DNA of 64,000 nucleotides from an uncultured Megasphaera sp. GTDB taxonomy: Bacteria; Bacillota; Negativicutes; Veillonellales; Megasphaeraceae. Below the pieces are notes generated by a model. It was not told the DNA's origin and did not search any database. It saw only the letters and a list, made by a program, of their open reading frames with translations. A program made the position numbers and the translations under genes. Of this stretch, positions 61,890-64,000 are shown piece after piece. The stretch spans positions 3,744 through 67,743 of the forward strand of contig USGG01000004.1 of NCBI GenBank assembly GCA_900554215.1, read 5' to 3'. Positions within the stretch are counted from its first letter, which is position 1; the number at the start of each line of letters is the position of its first letter.

Positions 61890-62855
61890 TTATTCTTTTA
61901 TTTGTTGCGCCTGCGATTGGGCGATGGCTGCGATTTCTTCAGCCGGAATGTTCGTAATTTGGGAAATGGTTTCATAGGGAAAGCCTGTTTGGAGCATAGA
62001 CAGGACGATGCGCCGTCGTTCTTGATCCTGCCCTTCTTTCAGACCTTTTTCTCGTCCTTCTTTTCGTCCCTCTTCCAGACCTTTTTGCCGTCCCTCTTCC
62101 AAACCCTTTTTCCGTCCTTCTTCCAAGCCTTCTTCGCGGCCTTTTTCGATGTTGTACATCATGGAAATATAGTCGCGCCGCGCTTTTTCTTGAATTTCGT
62201 ATTTACGGCGCAGCCTTTCGTCTTGAGTAAAATGCATTTCGCAGTTCATCGCTTCTTTGATGGCCGGTTCGCTCATAGCTAACACCTCCCGTTGTTCGTC
62301 GCTGCATTGATGAGAAAAGTAAGCGATCCATTGTTCCGACTTACGGAGTTTTCGAATGTCTCCGATGCGTATTTTTTCCAGCTCGATAAAATGCATTTCC
62401 AAATCGCCGATGAGGATGTCGTTCGTTTCGTCGTTGCGCACGTGGTAGGAGTGATGACACGTCGTATACTGCTCGAAGGCGTTGAAGTCCATCAAGTTGA
62501 TGGAAATGGCCGGCATCAGACTGCGGTAGGGCGCGCCTTCATGAAGCTCGCCGCTGTACATTCTCGCCCAGTAATATAAGGAACGGCGGGCCATATCCGG
62601 GTCTTTGCAGACCTGCACTTCGATATTGACCTGAGAGCCGTCGTTCATTCGGGCACGTATGTCGAGGACGGACACCTTGCCGGCTTCTGTGATGGGCGTC
62701 ATTTCCTTATCCAGAAATTCCAAATCGGTAAACAGGTCGTCGCCTGTTCGGTTTAAGATGCCGTTGATAAAGCTCAGGGTCAGCGATTTTTTCTTCGCAT
62801 CGCCGAGGAGATATTTGAAAAATACATCGTTGAGTCTGTTGAGTTCTCGTGTCAT
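61890..62855 (-). CDS. Rpn-family/PD-(D/E)XK nuclease family transposase-like protein
   Basis: 321 residues from ATG 62855 (SD AAGGAGG). It opens LNRLNDVFFKYLLGDAKKK, the usual start of this family, then the nuclease core SVLDIRARMNDGSQVNIEVQV (Asp and ExQ of PD-(D/E)XK) and RSLYYWARMYSGEL, followed by an effector-like helical part. The C-terminal third has tandem GLEEGRxK repeats (about 245-280), then a three-helix tail. Such proteins are annotated as recombination-promoting nucleases or PDDEXK transposases; they occur in many copies in gut Firmicutes and their biology is unclear. No terminal repeats of a transposon are visible here. Confidence 0.88.
   Translation of the reverse strand: MTRELNRLNDVFFKYLLGDAKKKSLTLSFINGILNRTGDDLFTDLEFLDKEMTPITEAGKVSVLDIRARMNDGSQVNIEVQVCKDPDMARRSLYYWARMYSGELHEGAPYRSLMPAISINLMDFNAFEQYTTCHHSYHVRNDETNDILIGDLEMHFIELEKIRIGDIRKLRKSEQWIAYFSHQCSDEQREVLAMSEPAIKEAMNCEMHFTQDERLRRKYEIQEKARRDYISMMYNIEKGREEGLEEGRKKGLEEGRQKGLEEGRKEGREKGLKEGQDQERRRIVLSMLQTGFPYETISQITNIPAEEIAAIAQSQAQQIKE
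62041..62142 (-). repeat. 24-bp tandem repeat in the Rpn-family gene
   Basis: About four degenerate copies of a 24-bp unit coding GLEEGRxK. It is a charged coiled-coil linker and could change copy number by slippage. Confidence 0.75.
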
Positions 62856-62950
62856 GGGAACCTCCTTAAACATATTGTATCACGGTTTTTTCATTCCATA
62901 TAGGGGCGCGGCTTTTCTCATATGGCATAATAATTTATGGGCGCGTCGGT

Positions 62951-63000
62951 AAAAAAAGCCCCGCGGAGTCCTGTCGAGGCAGGATATTTCGCGGGGCTAG
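62951..63000 (-). terminator. Terminator of the PTS gene
   Basis: On the minus strand CTAGCCCCGCG / CGCGGGGCT with an inner CCTGCC/GGACT-type stem, then T7. Confidence 0.9.
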
Positions 63001-63031
63001 AAAAGCCGAAGGGAGTGCTTATGGCTGCTTA

Positions 63032-64000
63032 TCAAAACCAGACGGCTTTGTCTAAGGCTTTGACCTGGCCGGTCGTTACGGTATGGACTTCGGGAATGGC
63101 GTCCATGTCGGTGAAGATGCACAGGCAGGCGTCAGACGGGGCGTTCTGCTTGATGAATTCGTCGTCGAATTCCATGAGCTTGTCGCCTTGCTTGACTTCC
63201 TGTCCGTCTTCCACGAAGACCGTAAAGCCCTGGCCGTTTAATTTGACCGTATCGATGCCGATGTGGAGAAGGTATTCGACTCCGTCGGCCGTAGTCATGC
63301 CGATGGCGTGCTTCGTGTCGAAGACGAAGGTAACTTCGCCGTCGGCCGGAGCATAGACCATGTTTTCCGTCGGATAGACGAAGAATCCGTCGCCGGTCAT
63401 CTTGCCGGCAAAGGCTTCGTCAGGAGCGTCGGTAATGGGATGCAGCTCACCTGTAAAGGGCGAGTTGAAGTACGTTTTTTCAGCCGGATCTTCTGGATTT
63501 GCCGGAGCGGCTTCGGGAGGTTCCGGAGCCGCAGCTGTCGTCTGTGGTTCCGGCGCCTGCATAGGCGCTTCTTCTTCCGCCTCGACATCCGGCGCTGTTT
63601 CAAGATACGTTTCCAGATTGGCTTTGATGACGGCGACCTGCGGGCCGTATACGACCTGTACGCCCGTCCCCTTTTTGATGACGCCGACGGCTCCTGTCGC
63701 TTTCAGGAGGGCGTCGTTGACGAGGGACGAATCGGCGACGGAGCAGCGGAGCCGCGTAGCGCAGCAGTCTACGGCGGTGATATTTTTCTTGCTGCCCAGG
63801 GCGCGGGCGATGGTCTGGCTCAGGGCGTCGACGACGGGAGCTTCGTCGGAGTCGCCGCCTTTAGCCGCCGCTTTGCGGGCGTTGACGTCGGCCTTGGTGA
63901 ACAGCTTCGTTTCCGTGTCGTCGTCTTCGCGGCCCGGCGTCTTAAAGTCGAATTTCTTGATGAGGAAGGTGAAGATGAAATAGTACAGGAAGAAATAGAC
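63032..64000 (-). CDS. PTS glucose/N-acetylglucosamine-type EIICBA, C-terminal part
   Basis: The window ends inside the gene; 322 residues remain, read from base 64000. First is the end of EIIC (YYFIFTFLIKKFDFKTPGRED), then EIIB with AVDCCATRLRC, where the second Cys fits the phosphorylated position of the usual DACITRLR motif. A Pro/Ala/Glu-rich linker (about residues 130-175) joins EIIA, with YFNSPFTGELHPI, GFFVYP, and the active His in EYLLHIGIDTVKLNGQGF. The chain takes phosphate from HPr and passes it through EIIA-His and EIIB-Cys to sugar during uptake. Glucose (PtsG) and GlcNAc (NagE) cannot be separated without EIIC. Stop and terminator are present downstream. Confidence 0.92.
   Translation of the reverse strand, partial: VYFFLYYFIFTFLIKKFDFKTPGREDDDTETKLFTKADVNARKAAAKGGDSDEAPVVDALSQTIARALGSKKNITAVDCCATRLRCSVADSSLVNDALLKATGAVGVIKKGTGVQVVYGPQVAVIKANLETYLETAPDVEAEEEAPMQAPEPQTTAAAPEPPEAAPANPEDPAEKTYFNSPFTGELHPITDAPDEAFAGKMTGDGFFVYPTENMVYAPADGEVTFVFDTKHAIGMTTADGVEYLLHIGIDTVKLNGQGFTVFVEDGQEVKQGDKLMEFDDEFIKQNAPSDACLCIFTDMDAIPEVHTVTTGQVKALDKAVWF

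Noticed and set aside
61890..62855. Rpn-family gene as an active transposon
   Set aside because: No inverted terminal repeats or target duplications seen at its edges; it looks like a single chromosomal gene.

Overview
The window looks like chromosome of a diderm Firmicute of the class Negativicutes, most likely Megasphaera or a close Veillonellales relative. This is inference from gene content: an outer-membrane two-partner secretion system in a genome with Firmicute-type genes, LL-diaminopimelate aminotransferase, a SAM-I riboswitch, a D-lactate dehydrogenase-like flavoprotein and abundant amino-acid/2-oxoacid fermentation genes. Coding DNA is moderately GC-rich and intergenic DNA very AT-rich. 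I see no rRNA, tRNA, CRISPR array or intact insertion sequence.

Region 1 (1-10 kb) holds nitrogen and arginine metabolism: carA (3' end) and carB, then argC, a short degenerate argJ-like gene, argB and argD behind a sigma70-type promoter whose -10 abuts a textbook ARG box, then an SpeF-type ornithine decarboxylase. Region 2 (10-21.3 kb) is mixed housekeeping: metF, metQ under a SAM-I riboswitch, a C-GCAxxG-C-C protein, an ABC-F ATPase, a D-lactate dehydrogenase-like gene behind a structured RNA leader, a small HTH regulator, ychF with dapL, and two flavodoxin-like genes. Between the two flavodoxin-like genes lies what I read as an Fst/par-like type I toxin-antitoxin locus: a 35-residue hydrophobic peptide gene and a short convergent RNA that share a terminator and carry mutually complementary repeats.

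Region 3 (21.5-43.9 kb) is a surface-adhesin island. A LuxR-type regulator, split by a run of ten C (phase-OFF as sequenced; 11 or 8 C would restore a protein of about 765 residues), is divergent from tpsB and a 5813-residue tpsA (LktA/filamentous haemagglutinin family). A YbjN-like small protein follows tpsA. The shared 367-bp intergenic region carries repeated AAAGTATAT motifs that could be operators.

Region 4 (44-62 kb) is a fermentation island. One operon encodes a P-loop ATPase, a ferredoxin and a three-subunit 2-oxoacid:ferredoxin oxidoreductase. Next to it are an aminotransferase, an MFS carrier, an amino-acid permease, an IclR regulator, a CoA-transferase, a second ferredoxin plus 2-oxoacid oxidoreductase set, a second MFS carrier, a flavin 2-hydroxyacid dehydrogenase and a third MFS carrier. 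Four copies of a palindrome, AGAACnnnGTTCT, sit ahead of the transcription units here and nowhere else that I noticed. I infer an IclR regulon for taking up amino or 2-hydroxy acids, converting them to 2-oxoacids, decarboxylating these to acyl-CoA with reduction of ferredoxin, and releasing the acid by CoA transfer (a Stickland-like path).

Region 5 (62-64 kb) has a PD-(D/E)XK Rpn/PDDEXK-transposase family nuclease and the 3' part of a glucose/GlcNAc-type PTS EIICBA gene.
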